Assembly (NCBI GenBank): GCA_029262895.1
Contig: JAJCYM010000056.1
Span: forward strand, 124,001-188,000
DNA length: 64,000 nt
Source: Roseivirga sp.
GTDB lineage: Bacteria > Bacteroidota > Bacteroidia > Cytophagales > Cyclobacteriaceae
Direction: 5' to 3'
The translations under genes were made by a program, and so were the position numbers. A model generated the notes under the pieces. It made no database searches. It was not told where the DNA came from and was given only the letters and a program-made list of their open reading frames with translations. This document shows positions 31,982 through 42,223 of this stretch, piece by piece (position 1 is the first letter of the stretch; each line of letters starts with the position of its first letter).

Positions 31982-33450
31982 TTATTCTCTTTCAGGACTC
32001 CTTTGACGAGCACCTCGTTAACTTTATGAAGTTTACTCTGATCAATTTTAAGGTTTTCCCTTATAAGCGGAGTCTCGGCCGTCCCCTCTACAATTTCATA
32101 AATTGTCTCCCCGCCAGCCTTCTTTTCGAGAGATTCCGAAAGGGCCTTTACCCTGTAATTATATCGGTTCAGGATCTTGCTTGCAGCCTCGGAATCTCCA
32201 ATTCCCATTTCGACCGGTACCTCAAAAATGTCAATTGTCTCCATTTCAGGATATTCACCCAATGCCACCTTGCTCAACAGCCTGTCAGGATGCGTGAGAA
32301 TCAATTCTTGATCATCACTCTTCACCATTAGGCTGAACTTCCCATCATCACCTGATATTGTTTCTACTTCACTTGAGCTGGTTTTCACTTTGACACCAGA
32401 CAATTCAATTCCATTAATGTCCGTTACTACACCTTCCAGCATCACTCCATTTATTCTCGTTTCAAGAGCATCGGTTGTAACATCCTTTCTAACTTCATCA
32501 CCATCTGTTGTAACAACATCGGTTTTAACATTATAAGTATAGATTGACCGCACAAGTTTAGCCGTCATCCCTTGATCTGGTACTTCATCAGACGACTTAA
32601 AGGGGTCATCAGCACAACTGAATTGGAAAACTAGTAATGCCAGAATTGGCAATGCGAATAGTAATTTGAATTTGTTCATAATATTTGAGTTTGTTGTATA
32701 AATCATTTTGATTCTTCTATCTATTGGAAGCTTGTTAAAACCGTGAACCAAACTTTGGTCAATCTTAGCTAAAATGATGGTGGCCAAAGAGCGTTCATAG
32801 GCTCCCGGACTAAATTTTCTGAGTACATATTGATCCGCGATATACTCATGCTGGGTCTTAAGTGATGAAGCCGAAAAATAGATGAATGGGTTAAACCAGT
32901 ACATGCATTTCAATAGCTCCATCAGTAAAAGATCTAAACTATGCTTGCCTTTAACATGAGCCATTTCATGAGAAAGTACCTGATCTTTTAACTCGCTATT
33001 GTCTTCTATTTTCTTCCCGAGTACAATGGTGTTCCAAAAGGAAAAAGCATGATACCCTTCCACGTTAACGACCTGTATGCCCCTTTTTCTTTTCAGAAAG
33101 CTTAATCCAAGCTTCTTTTGTGTGAGCCTTATTTTGACCAAAAGCAGCAACACTGAGATTACCAATCCGGAAAAATACACCAGGCTTATGATATCAATGG
33201 AATTCCTTGCTGCCCCCGGCTCAGCTATCTCGGCAGAGTCTATAAATGGTGTGATTTGTAGCACTTGAACGGTTGAAGCCCACTCAGGCTGAAAACTAAA
33301 CTCAAGGAGCGGAACGATCATAGAGATAATAACAGCCCCAAGAAGAAAAAAGCGATTCACAGAAAGGAATTTCTCCTTGCGTAAAAACAGCCAGTAGACC
33401 CCATAGAATAGGCCCAGACAAACCGAAGATTCTATCAGAAATCTAATCAT
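31978..33450 (-). CDS. BlaR1/MecR1-like M56 metalloprotease with carboxypeptidase-regulatory-like domain
   Basis: A 490-residue membrane protease. Four hydrophobic helices lie before residue 115 and one near 265-285. The zinc motif H161-EMA-H165 and the downstream EYIADQYVL give an M56 peptidase of the BlaR1 class. After the last helix, the chain continues to a region near 345-400 (VVTDINGIELSGVKVKT...GDDGKFSLMV) like a carboxypeptidase-regulatory domain, in place of a penicillin-binding sensor. It overlaps blaI by 8 bp. The pair should act as signal-triggered protease and repressor; the signal is unlikely to be a beta-lactam given the missing sensor domain. Confidence 0.85.
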   Translation of the reverse strand: MIRFLIESSVCLGLFYGVYWLFLRKEKFLSVNRFFLLGAVIISMIVPLLEFSFQPEWASTVQVLQITPFIDSAEIAEPGAARNSIDIISLVYFSGLVISVLLLLVKIRLTQKKLGLSFLKRKRGIQVVNVEGYHAFSFWNTIVLGKKIEDNSELKDQVLSHEMAHVKGKHSLDLLLMELLKCMYWFNPFIYFSASSLKTQHEYIADQYVLRKFSPGAYERSLATIILAKIDQSLVHGFNKLPIDRRIKMIYTTNSNIMNKFKLLFALPILALLVFQFSCADDPFKSSDEVPDQGMTAKLVRSIYTYNVKTDVVTTDGDEVRKDVTTDALETRINGVMLEGVVTDINGIELSGVKVKTSSSEVETISGDDGKFSLMVKSDDQELILTHPDRLLSKVALGEYPEMETIDIFEVPVEMGIGDSEAASKILNRYNYRVKALSESLEKKAGGETIYEIVEGTAETPLIRENLKIDQSKLHKVNEVLVKGVLKENN

Positions 33451-33805
33451 CTTTCTTCTTCATTTTATTCATCAATTCCTCCACCTGCTTTAGATCAAGC
33501 TTCTTCTCATCTACCATAAAGGACAGTAGCTTTTCAGCAGAGCCTTCGAAGTACCTGCCAAGGATCCCAGTCATGAATTTGGTGGTATAAGCCTTCTTAG
33601 CTATGGCCGGAGCGTATACATAGGTATTGGCTATTTTCCTGCGCACGACAAATCCTTTGTTCTCAAGAATTTTGAAAAAGGTACCCACTGTGTTATAAGC
33701 GGGTTTCGGATCGGGAAGTCGCTCAATCACATCTTTGATCAAAACTTCTTCCTGCTCCCAGATGATCTGCATGATCTGTTCTTCGGCCTTAGTGAGTTCT
33801 TTCAT
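33443..33805 (-). CDS. BlaI/MecI-type repressor
   Basis: A 120-residue winged-helix repressor: LTKAEEQIMQIIWEQEEVLIKDVIERL, then KPAYNTVGTFFKILENKGFV (recognition helix) and a C-terminal dimer/cleavage part (LLSFMVDEKKLDLKQVEELMNKM). It is coupled to the BlaR-like protease gene and should be inactivated by it. Two palindromic operators lie directly in front (33805-33822 and 33846-33861). The nearer one overlaps the ribosome-binding region, so the repressor should control its own operon, including mobA. Confidence 0.9.
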   Translation of the reverse strand: MKELTKAEEQIMQIIWEQEEVLIKDVIERLPDPKPAYNTVGTFFKILENKGFVVRRKIANTYVYAPAIAKKAYTTKFMTGILGRYFEGSAEKLLSFMVDEKKLDLKQVEELMNKMKKKDD

Positions 33806-33861
33806 TCCTAATATTTTAGGAAAACTACTAGACTTTTCGGAATACTCCTAATTTTTTAGGA
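33805..33861 (-). promoter_or_regulatory. Two BlaI operators
   Basis: TTCCTAATATTTTAGGAA (33805-33822) and TCCTAATTTTTTAGGA (33846-33861) share CCTAA-N4-TTAGG and are 40 bp apart, about four helical turns. They sit between the promoter region and the repressor start codon. Confidence 0.75.
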
Positions 33862-33923
33862 ATTAAAATTAAAATAAAGGTATCAGGTGAAAAAAGAAGG
33901 TCTTTATTAAAGAGGAATAACTT

Positions 33924-34997
33924 CTACTTGCCTCCTTTTAGGCGCTCGATTTGCTGCGAAATTCTTCCGGCCCTGTTTTCAGGGGCTGACTTTAATGCCT
34001 TTTCCAAATGTGAAAGTTGTTTTTTGGAGTCTTTGTTGTATCCGTACATTGCCGCTAATGCCATCTGGGTTTGCCAAAGTTTGGAATGATTCTTCTGCAT
34101 ATAGTCAGTAGCCATTTTTGCCTTACTCTCAGCTTTTAGTCTGTATTGGCCATTGACGTAATTAAGAAGTCCATCTGGTGTTGCTTCGACAAATCCGGAT
34201 TTTAAAGCTTCTAATCCCTCTTCGGATTTCCCATCCTGTTCTAGAAGGTTCGCTTTGATCGTAAAGTTTGCAAAACTCTTATCAGTCCTCAAGGCTCTGT
34301 CTATCCAGCCTAAAGCTTCGGTGTGATTGATATTGTTTCGAAGGCAATAACTAGCCGCATTTTTCCAACCATCAGAAGTAAAGGCTGGACTCGAACGAAG
34401 TTGGCCCCTGATATGATCAAGTGTTACCTCATCATCTACTTCAATTCTCATGGGTATTTTTAAATTTTCCCAGAGCAATGCCAGAGAGACGAAGTTCCTT
34501 TCTCTGATTTCAAAATCGTATGTCAACCATTCCCTAAAGGGTGATTCCATGGGAGTAACTTTAATGCGTAGGGCATCTTCGGATTCATTGTAAAAGAAGC
34601 TTCCCCAAGAAGTAGAATTTTCAGAAAAGATAATGGTAAATTCTTTTTCATTAGGAATCATATGCAATCCATAGGTACCAGCATTCAATGATTGCCCTTC
34701 AATCAATACCTTGTCTGTAAAGGTGATGGTAGTGTTTTCGTTCGCACCGGCCCTCCATAAGAAGGGTTTACCCCCATAAGGCGCAATGTTGGTTCCCCAT
34801 ATCTTTCTACCCCTTACAGAAGGGCTATGATAGACAACGGTCACATCGGTAAAGCCAATTTTCTGTGACACTTGGGCCTTTTGACTACTTAATGGAATTT
34901 CTAGTGCAGCGGGAATATTTTGAGCCTGTAAATGAATTGAGTAAAGTAAGGTGAATAGCGTAATTGAAAAAAGTCGTTGGTTTATTACTGTTTTCAT
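33924..34997 (-). CDS. DUF2911 protein with TPR-like repeats
   Basis: A 357-residue exported protein with a signal peptide (MKTVINQRLFS...HLQAQ). Residues about 28-180 are DUF2911: SQKAQVSQKIGFTDVTVVYHSPSVRGRKIWG, APYGGKPFLWRAGANENTTITF, and GTYGLHMIP. The rest is a run of helix pairs (NHTEALGWIDRALRTDKSF, KSEEGLEALKSGF, KKQLSHLEKALKSAP) like tetratricopeptide repeats. Such proteins are common in Bacteroidota; function unknown. It is monocistronic with a 160-bp upstream gap. Confidence 0.8.
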   Translation of the reverse strand: MKTVINQRLFSITLFTLLYSIHLQAQNIPAALEIPLSSQKAQVSQKIGFTDVTVVYHSPSVRGRKIWGTNIAPYGGKPFLWRAGANENTTITFTDKVLIEGQSLNAGTYGLHMIPNEKEFTIIFSENSTSWGSFFYNESEDALRIKVTPMESPFREWLTYDFEIRERNFVSLALLWENLKIPMRIEVDDEVTLDHIRGQLRSSPAFTSDGWKNAASYCLRNNINHTEALGWIDRALRTDKSFANFTIKANLLEQDGKSEEGLEALKSGFVEATPDGLLNYVNGQYRLKAESKAKMATDYMQKNHSKLWQTQMALAAMYGYNKDSKKQLSHLEKALKSAPENRAGRISQQIERLKGGK

Positions 34998-35157
34998 GTT
35001 GTGTTGGTTTATATGAAAATCCCTTAATTAAACAGTAAACAACAGAAATTTGTTTTTACCCTAACAATTTAATCTGTTCAGAATGGATCAAGTTCGGGTT
35101 GGCTGGCCTACCTCCACCTTGTTTTAGCAGATAAACCTACTAAATAAGCCCAAAGGA

Positions 35158-36447
35158 CTACATTTGGAGTATTATTCCTTCTTTCACACGCATATGAATC
35201 TTCTTGATCGCTTGAATATTTACAAGTGGGTTATCATCCAAGGCAAGAAAACTTGCTTCATAACTTTCTTTGAGCAATCCGATTCTTCTTTTTGGAAATA
35301 TATTTCGTGGAGTATCAGTGCAAAAAATCTTTAATAATCTGAGATTGTCAAACACTTCCAAATTGATGAAATGATCCAGTTCCTTTGACAACGTTTGGTT
35401 GAAAATGTCAGAGCCAACATATATTTTTCCTCCTAGCTTCCGGTATCTGATCAGGAAATCTTTCACAAATTCTACTTTGGCAAGGCTATCTTTTCCCACA
35501 AGCCCAATCAGGGTTTGGCCCAAAGTTGGTATGATACCAATATCCTTCTTTGCCGCTAGTTTTAAAGATTTAGTACTGGTATAGTTTTTATCATAACTCT
35601 CCTGATCTCCTCTCCAACCATAACCTGGCATATGAGCAAAATAATCCACGCCAATTTTGATCCCTTTTATAAAATCCTGCGAGCTTTCGACATGAGCGTA
35701 CACATCCAGTCCCCTTTTGTGGCTTTCTTTTACAACCATTTTCGCTACTGGGATTGAAAGGCCATGATCTCCAGCAACATCATTATGATTTTTGGTTTGA
35801 TAATCCTGATGATTTAACAGAAATATCTTGACTACATCCGGTTTAGTTTTGAAAAAGGAGCCTAGTTTTCGTTGAACATCCAACTCGCTATCCAAAAAAA
35901 TATAGGCATTGTTTTCATCCAAACGACTCGCTTTGATTTTACTCATATTCTCCTCCCATTCTTCAGGTTTAACCCCCATTGCAAAAGGTTCGTAGGCCAT
36001 AAATGGGTGACCCAGTGTGGATGTTAACCCTTGATAGGAAAAACGAACATCTATAGTAGAATCCTTGTCGAAATAGCTGGCTGCCTTTTTGGCCCCATCA
36101 AGTTTGCTGGTCAGATTCAAAACATAGAATGTTCCTTCGTGCAAATATTGTTTTGGCAGGAAACTCATCTGCCATGCCCGATCAAGGTTGTGAGTGTGGG
36201 CATCACCAAATGGAGGGATTATGTATTTACCAGATAAGTCTATAGTTGAATCGACCCTGGAAGGTTTTTGAAACGTAAGCTTACCCTGAATAGAATAGAG
36301 GTCTTTTTTCACGAACCCCACCTCGCCAAGCACACTCCCATTGACGAAGGCCAAATTCTCCTGCGCCTGAGCTACAAATATGCTGATAACAAATACGCTA
36401 AATATGGACAACACCTTATTCCATTTACCTCTTTTCCTGATGAACAT
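35158..36447 (-). CDS. Secreted amidohydrolase-family protein
   Basis: A 429-residue protein with an N-terminal signal peptide (KVLSIFSVFVISIFVAQAQ). The metal-site motif DAHTHN near residue 82 follows the strand IDLSGKYIIPPFG, as in imidazolonepropionase-like amidohydrolases. A later HVESS (near 251) and FAHMPG fit the histidines of strands 5 and 6, and SDIF near 346 gives the aspartate. Exported relatives often act as organophosphate-, prolidase- or dipeptide-hydrolases; the substrate is not evident. It stands alone upstream of the repeat/tRNA block. Confidence 0.78.
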   Translation of the reverse strand: MFIRKRGKWNKVLSIFSVFVISIFVAQAQENLAFVNGSVLGEVGFVKKDLYSIQGKLTFQKPSRVDSTIDLSGKYIIPPFGDAHTHNLDRAWQMSFLPKQYLHEGTFYVLNLTSKLDGAKKAASYFDKDSTIDVRFSYQGLTSTLGHPFMAYEPFAMGVKPEEWEENMSKIKASRLDENNAYIFLDSELDVQRKLGSFFKTKPDVVKIFLLNHQDYQTKNHNDVAGDHGLSIPVAKMVVKESHKRGLDVYAHVESSQDFIKGIKIGVDYFAHMPGYGWRGDQESYDKNYTSTKSLKLAAKKDIGIIPTLGQTLIGLVGKDSLAKVEFVKDFLIRYRKLGGKIYVGSDIFNQTLSKELDHFINLEVFDNLRLLKIFCTDTPRNIFPKRRIGLLKESYEASFLALDDNPLVNIQAIKKIHMRVKEGIILQM

Positions 36448-36564
36448 ATCAATTCCAATTTTCAGTTAGTCAATCTTTTTTTATTGACGATTGAAAAACG
36501 TAGACATTACTTTTGAACTGATAAATGCTTGCACCTCATTGTCATTTAGTGATAGTCTGCTCTT

Positions 36565-36815
36565 GTAGACCGTAGGAGGACGCGAGGACAAGTATTGTTC
36601 CAATGGAACAATACCCGAGCGGGCCAGCATGTAGCGTAAGCCCCCAAGGACGAAATGCAGAAGGCCCAGCGATATCCTGCTATTACCGTAGTCCGTAGGA
36701 GGACAATCCGTGAAGAATTGATCCTGTGGATCAATTTAGGGTTGGGCCAGCCTGGAACGCCAGCCCCGAAGGACGAAACGAAGAAACCCTGACTTAGAAG
36801 TCAGGGTTTCAAGTG
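36565..36815. repeat. Two tandem units next to tRNA-Glu
   Basis: The marker GTAG(A/T)CCGTAGGAGGAC occurs at 36565 and 36688 (123 bp apart), and its first 12 bases recur at 36816 within the tRNA 3' end (128 bp further). Each unit also has an inverted repeat (36593-36613; 36716-36736), then GGGCCAGC and a (C/G)AAGGACGAAA segment. These are diverged copies of one sequence whose start equals the tRNA 3' end. No gene lies in 36448-36816. Confidence 0.65.
36785..36810 (-). terminator. Terminator-like hairpin of tRNA-Glu
   Basis: AAACCCTGACT and AGTCAGGGTTT pair perfectly around TAGA, 7 bp after the tRNA 3' end in its direction of transcription. The same stem sequence is used by the terminators at 55712 and 60401. 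Confidence 0.65.
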
Positions 36816-36816
36816 T

Positions 36817-36888
36817 AGTCCGTAGGGGAATCGAACCCCTGTTACCAGGATGAAAACCTGGCGTCCTAACCCCTAGACGAACGGACCA
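36817..36888 (-). tRNA. tRNA-Glu (anticodon TTC)
   Basis: On the minus strand the sequence folds into a cloverleaf. The acceptor GGTCCGT pairs with ACGGACT (G1-U72 at the end), the anticodon stem is CCAGG/CCTGG around TTTTCAT with anticodon TTC, and the T-arm is AGGGG-TTCGATT-CCCCT. The 3' CCA is not encoded. The 5' end (GACGAACGGACCAT on the plus strand) is repeated at 36967-36980. Confidence 0.95.
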
Positions 36889-36966
36889 TTAGGTAAATAT
36901 TCTCTTGAAGTTTTCACATTGTGCTCACTTCATGGCCAACTCCCCTACTTGCCTGCCGGAGGCAGG

Positions 36967-36980
36967 GACGAACGGACCAT
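36967..36980. repeat. Fragment of tRNA-Glu 5' end
   Basis: GACGAACGGACCAT is identical to 36877-36890, the 5' end of tRNA-Glu plus flank, and lies 90 bp away in the same orientation. It follows an inverted CCTGCC-GGAGGCAGG stretch. It could be a relic of a second tRNA copy or an old attachment-site duplication. Confidence 0.5.
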
Positions 36981-37120
36981 TTTGAAAACAACCAAATCTT
37001 CTATTCAGTAATTTTCGGAGTGCAAATATAGATGCTACGCTAATATTTGCAAAAAATTATTCGCCTAATATTCTAAGTACCGGACCTTCTGGAAACTTAT
37101 AGCCGGTATATTGAGTTAGG

Positions 37121-38180
<1,060 letters not shown>

Positions 38181-38205
38181 GACCTTCTCAAAATAAAAAC
38201 TACAG

Positions 38206-38232
38206 AAGCCTCAACCATGTTGGGGCTTTTTT
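38206..38232. terminator. gapA terminator
   Basis: AAGCCTCAAC and GTTGGGGCTT pair around CAT, followed by a run of T on the plus strand. It lies between the convergent gapA and M1 peptidase genes. Confidence 0.75.
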
Positions 38233-40808
38233 TATTGGATATCAATTTTAGGATTCAAGGCTTTAGCTGCCCTAAATGTGCCGTCTGCAGATTGAAGGAT
38301 TTTCATCTTCAACTGCGCATTATAGTTGGGGTTGTCTTCAAGAAAACCACTTATGATCTTAACAGCCTCAGGAGAAACATGATTGCCTAAGTTCACATCC
38401 AACCATCTTTTGGGGAAGAATATGTCTCCCGTGATTTGAATCTCCTGGAGTAACTCTAAGCTCGGTAATATATACTTTTCGGACTGCTCTCTTCGCAAGG
38501 GGTGATGTAAATAACCCAATGCACCTAATACCCATGATTCTGTCTGGCGATTTTCTTCCAATTTTAATGATTCAAAAAAGGCATCCCTCACCTCAACATC
38601 ATTAGACAAAGCTGGCGCGATAAACTCAAACCTTTTCTTTCGATCAGGGTTTTTGATATCCTCCAATTGCTTTTCAACAATCTGACTGGATCTGGCAGTA
38701 TCTTTTATGGCTAAAACCCCAGCCAATCCGGTCAAATCATTTTCTGACAAGGTCAGACCGGTTACTTTGGCATGTGAAACCCCTCTCCAAATATTATACA
38801 GCCTGTCGATGTTAGTTCGTGTGATTGTCACATTTCTAAAGGCGTTAAAAAATATCTTTTTCTGGCTTGGACTTTCGGCCTTATCGTTCATGCAGTGGTA
38901 TAAGGTGCGTTCCAGGTCAGGAGCTACCCTTGCCCTATCTTCTGCTGTTAGATATGACCAGTAAACATTGCCCAGTTGCCCTAAAACTCTATTCAGCAAG
39001 AGTTGGTTTTCTTCTCTGATCAGAATCCACTTAATAAGCCCGATATACTCAATAGCCTCTATTTCATTACCCTCCAAAAATTGCTCATGCAGGTTAATCA
39101 AAGCGGTCCCTTTTTGCAGGTCGGTCATTGATTTCCAGTGATTTTGAATGAGTTCGGCATCAATTGGAAAAATTCCATATCCCTTTCCATTTTCATTAAA
39201 AAGCATGGATTTCATATTTTCTTCACTGAAAATCCCAATCATTAAACTATCTGAATTCTTGTCCCAGCTCAATGCGGCATTGTTATTATCCAGATTTTTA
39301 ACACTGAAATTTTGGGTCCATCGCCTACCAAGGTTTTGAGGGTCAAGTTGTAAAAGGTGGCCATTCATATGGCTTTCTACCGGACGTGGTCCTTTAACCG
39401 CAAAGTTTGGCCTGCCCGATGTATTGACCCAAACATCACTCCATTCTGTAACATCTTCAGGAGACTGTCGGTCTAAAATATCAACCAGATTTGTCCAGGT
39501 AGCATTTTTAAAGGCATAGGTGCGCAAATACTCCTGCATACCTTCCTGAAATTTGTTTTCTCCAACCAGCATTTCCAACTGGCGCATCATAATAGGGGCC
39601 TTGTTATAAATGATCGCTCCATACATCTGACCGGCCTCTTTTAAATTAGGCAACTCTTGTCTGATAGGATTTGCACCTGAGGTTCTATCAACCGAATAAG
39701 CTGAAGGATAATGCCTCACCAAAAAGTTCAGGTCATGGTCAATGGCTGGAAAGCTTGGATTAACCATTTTGGCGGCCATAAAATTCGCGAATACCTCCTT
39801 GGTCCAGACATCGTTAAACCAATCCATGGTAACCAAATCTCCAAACCACATATGTGCGGTTTCATGGGCAATCAGGCTAGCCCTGCTAAGCAGTCGTGAC
39901 TGAGATGGATTTTCATCCAGGAAAAGACTGTTGGCCCTATATTGAATAGCCCCGACATGCTCCATTCCTCCATATTGAAAACTGGGAATTAAGGCAAAAT
40001 CGAATTTTTTAAATGGATACTTGATTCCGGTGTATCTCTCAAGCCATGCGATAGAAGCATTGTGGAGGTAAAAAATCAGATCAATATTCCGATCAACCTT
40101 TTCCTGATCAGTTTCCCGATGGATCATGGTCATCTCACGACCATCCAGTGTCCGTGTAATGGCCTTGAACTTTCCGGCCACAAAAGAGAAGAGGTAGGTG
40201 CTGATAAGGTCCGATGTATGGAATTCCATGCTCTTTCTCCCATCAACTACATCCATCCGAGCGAGCGGTGCATTGGCTATGGCGGTCCAATCACTAGGCA
40301 AATCAAGCGTTAAATCATAAGTGGCCTTTAGATTGGGTTGGTCAAAACAAGGAAATGCAGTTCTTGCCCGATCTGGAACAAAGAGGGTATATAAAAATTC
40401 ATCCCTTCTATTCAGAGAAGTTTCCCCGGCAAAAAAATTGATCTCCACCTCATTTGTACCGGCTGTTAAAAACGCATTGTCAATGATCAGATGTTCATTG
40501 ATCAGGTTAATTTCCTGAGAGGTGCCATTCACAATAATCCCCTTGATCAAATCCTGGCTTTCGCGAAAATCTAATTGCAAGGGTTCGGAAGCCTCATCTA
40601 AATCGAACGTAACTACTTCAATAGCCTGGATTTGCTGAGCATTGTCTTTAGGAATTCTGAATTCCAGCTCATAATTGACCTTGGAAACATGCTGCTTACG
40701 ATAGGAGGCCAACTCCCATGAAACTCCGGATACTACTTCAGAGGCCTCTTCCGGAAAAGAGCATGAAACAGCAGCCAACACAGATAATAGCAGCAGAAAT
40801 TTCTTCAT
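38232..40808 (-). CDS. M1 family aminopeptidase lipoprotein
   Basis: An 858-residue zinc aminopeptidase. A lipoprotein signal (MKKFLLLLSVLAAVSC) anchors it, probably in the periplasm. The N-terminal beta domain is followed by the exopeptidase motif G280-GMEH (variant of GAMEN), the zinc motif H315-ETA-H319 and the third ligand E338, at the standard spacing of 18 residues. The C-terminal half is a helical ERAP/HEAT-like domain (DLTGLAGVLAIKDTARS...). It should trim N-terminal residues from imported peptides. It starts 2 bp after the end of the upstream zinc-ribbon-like gene, so the two are co-transcribed. Confidence 0.92.
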   Translation of the reverse strand: MKKFLLLLSVLAAVSCSFPEEASEVVSGVSWELASYRKQHVSKVNYELEFRIPKDNAQQIQAIEVVTFDLDEASEPLQLDFRESQDLIKGIIVNGTSQEINLINEHLIIDNAFLTAGTNEVEINFFAGETSLNRRDEFLYTLFVPDRARTAFPCFDQPNLKATYDLTLDLPSDWTAIANAPLARMDVVDGRKSMEFHTSDLISTYLFSFVAGKFKAITRTLDGREMTMIHRETDQEKVDRNIDLIFYLHNASIAWLERYTGIKYPFKKFDFALIPSFQYGGMEHVGAIQYRANSLFLDENPSQSRLLSRASLIAHETAHMWFGDLVTMDWFNDVWTKEVFANFMAAKMVNPSFPAIDHDLNFLVRHYPSAYSVDRTSGANPIRQELPNLKEAGQMYGAIIYNKAPIMMRQLEMLVGENKFQEGMQEYLRTYAFKNATWTNLVDILDRQSPEDVTEWSDVWVNTSGRPNFAVKGPRPVESHMNGHLLQLDPQNLGRRWTQNFSVKNLDNNNAALSWDKNSDSLMIGIFSEENMKSMLFNENGKGYGIFPIDAELIQNHWKSMTDLQKGTALINLHEQFLEGNEIEAIEYIGLIKWILIREENQLLLNRVLGQLGNVYWSYLTAEDRARVAPDLERTLYHCMNDKAESPSQKKIFFNAFRNVTITRTNIDRLYNIWRGVSHAKVTGLTLSENDLTGLAGVLAIKDTARSSQIVEKQLEDIKNPDRKKRFEFIAPALSNDVEVRDAFFESLKLEENRQTESWVLGALGYLHHPLRREQSEKYILPSLELLQEIQITGDIFFPKRWLDVNLGNHVSPEAVKIISGFLEDNPNYNAQLKMKILQSADGTFRAAKALNPKIDIQ

Positions 40809-40810
40809 GA

Positions 40811-41389
40811 TTAAATCAAAATAAGGTCTTTGCGTAATTCGGGTGGGATGCCAAAGTGATCATCCATAAAGCCGTCCATTTCGTCTTTAGTCTCCTTGGA
40901 CAAAAGCTCTGTGATCTCTTCCATTGCAGCACCTCCAATTACAAAAGGAGGCATGAAATCAGTCACCAATTCATTCCCCTTGAAACAGGCCCCTATTTGA
41001 AATTCATTCATGTCAGACACCTCCGTGCCCTTTATCATACAATGGGTGAGCCATTTCTTAGCATCTCTTGGGTTTTCCTCGATTCTCTTCTGCATACCCT
41101 CCAAATCAGTATTGTTAAGCATGTAATTTGAAAGCGTGAACATGCTTTCCACAGAAAGCCCCTCCTTCATCTTGTCGTAGCATTGATTGCATATAGCATA
41201 CTCAAATAGCACTTGAACGGAATCCAAAGCTTCGTATCGTTTATACACCTTTTCAATCATGTAGTACCTATCTCCAAGCATCAAATCATAATCGCAGTCT
41301 ATACAATTTGTCATTGGTGTCTTGGTATCGGAGTGATAAAAGACCTTTGGTATGAGCAACCCCGATTGTTTTTCTTCTTCGTCTGCCAT
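40811..41389 (-). CDS. Conserved protein with Cys4 zinc-ribbon-like motif
   Basis: A 192-residue soluble protein that I cannot assign to a named family. The ATG at 41389 (MADEEEKQSGLLIPKVFYHSDTK) is preferred over 41437. Two CxxC pairs, NCIDCDYDL and YAICNQCYDKM, about 42 residues apart would bind one zinc ion. The C-terminal half is helical and acidic (EEITELLSKETKDEMDGFMDD). Its stop lies 2 bp before the start of the M1 peptidase. The composition suggests a cytoplasmic protein. Function unknown. Confidence 0.7.
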   Translation of the reverse strand: MADEEEKQSGLLIPKVFYHSDTKTPMTNCIDCDYDLMLGDRYYMIEKVYKRYEALDSVQVLFEYAICNQCYDKMKEGLSVESMFTLSNYMLNNTDLEGMQKRIEENPRDAKKWLTHCMIKGTEVSDMNEFQIGACFKGNELVTDFMPPFVIGGAAMEEITELLSKETKDEMDGFMDDHFGIPPELRKDLILI

Positions 41390-41473
41390 GAAAACTGAAA
41401 TCAATTCTAACTTACATATTTGAAGGGCATTTGGCAATATGTCTCCGCATAAAGGCCAAATAAAGATTCTCCA

Positions 41474-42220
41474 TCATTGCCTGTTCACCATGGTCGAACT
41501 TACCTGTTCACCCGCCAAAACGATAACATCGCTTAGATTGACATGCTTGGGGCGAGTAACCATAAATTGAATAATGTCGGCAATATCATTGGCAGTCAGC
41601 GGGTCAAAACCTTGATATACCTTATCACTGCGATCGGAGTCACCCTTGAATCTGACCATTGAAAATTCGGTTTCAACAAGTCCCGGGCAAACCTGGGAGA
41701 CCTTAACACCTGTACCGAATAAATCCAATCGCATTCCATTATTAATAGCGTCTACCGCGTGCTTGGAAGCACAATAGACATTGCCATTGGGATAGACTTC
41801 TTTGCCGGCTATCGAACCTATATTAATCACATGACCTGTCCCCCGTTCCACCATGCCTGGAATCACAGACCTGGTCACATAAAGCAGCCCTTTCACATTA
41901 ATATCTATCATGGCATCCCAATCATCGAGGTTGCCTTCCTGTGTGGATGAAAAGCCATGGGCATTGCCAGCATTATTGACCAATACATCAATGTTCTTCC
42001 ATTCTGCTGGTAGGGAATCCATAGCATTGATTACGGAGTCCTTGTCTCTAACATCAAAAAGGAGGCTATGTGTCTTTGTCTGAACCTGGCTCGATAATTC
42101 AGCCAATCGCTCTGCCCTTCTGCCACAAATGATAAGATCATATCCAACGGCTGACAAAGCTGTTGCCGTGGCCCATCCAATCCCTGAAGAAGCCCCGGTA
42201 ACTAATGCTATTTTACTCAT
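41474..42220 (-). CDS. Short-chain dehydrogenase, YdfG-like
   Basis: A 248-residue NAD(P)-dependent oxidoreductase. It has the cofactor loop TGASSGIG at residues 8-15, NNAG near 87, a catalytic serine in INIGSIAG, and the Y-x3-K pair in YCASKHAV. The basic GRRAER after the second strand suggests NADP preference. The sequence around VCPGLVETEF matches 3-hydroxy acid dehydrogenases such as YdfG, which act on serine or malonic semialdehyde; this is by similarity only. It ends an operon-like minus-strand run that begins with menG and porT, 3 bp after porT. Confidence 0.88.
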   Translation of the reverse strand: MSKIALVTGASSGIGWATATALSAVGYDLIICGRRAERLAELSSQVQTKTHSLLFDVRDKDSVINAMDSLPAEWKNIDVLVNNAGNAHGFSSTQEGNLDDWDAMIDINVKGLLYVTRSVIPGMVERGTGHVINIGSIAGKEVYPNGNVYCASKHAVDAINNGMRLDLFGTGVKVSQVCPGLVETEFSMVRFKGDSDRSDKVYQGFDPLTANDIADIIQFMVTRPKHVNLSDVIVLAGEQVSSTMVNRQ

Positions 42221-42223
42221 ATG

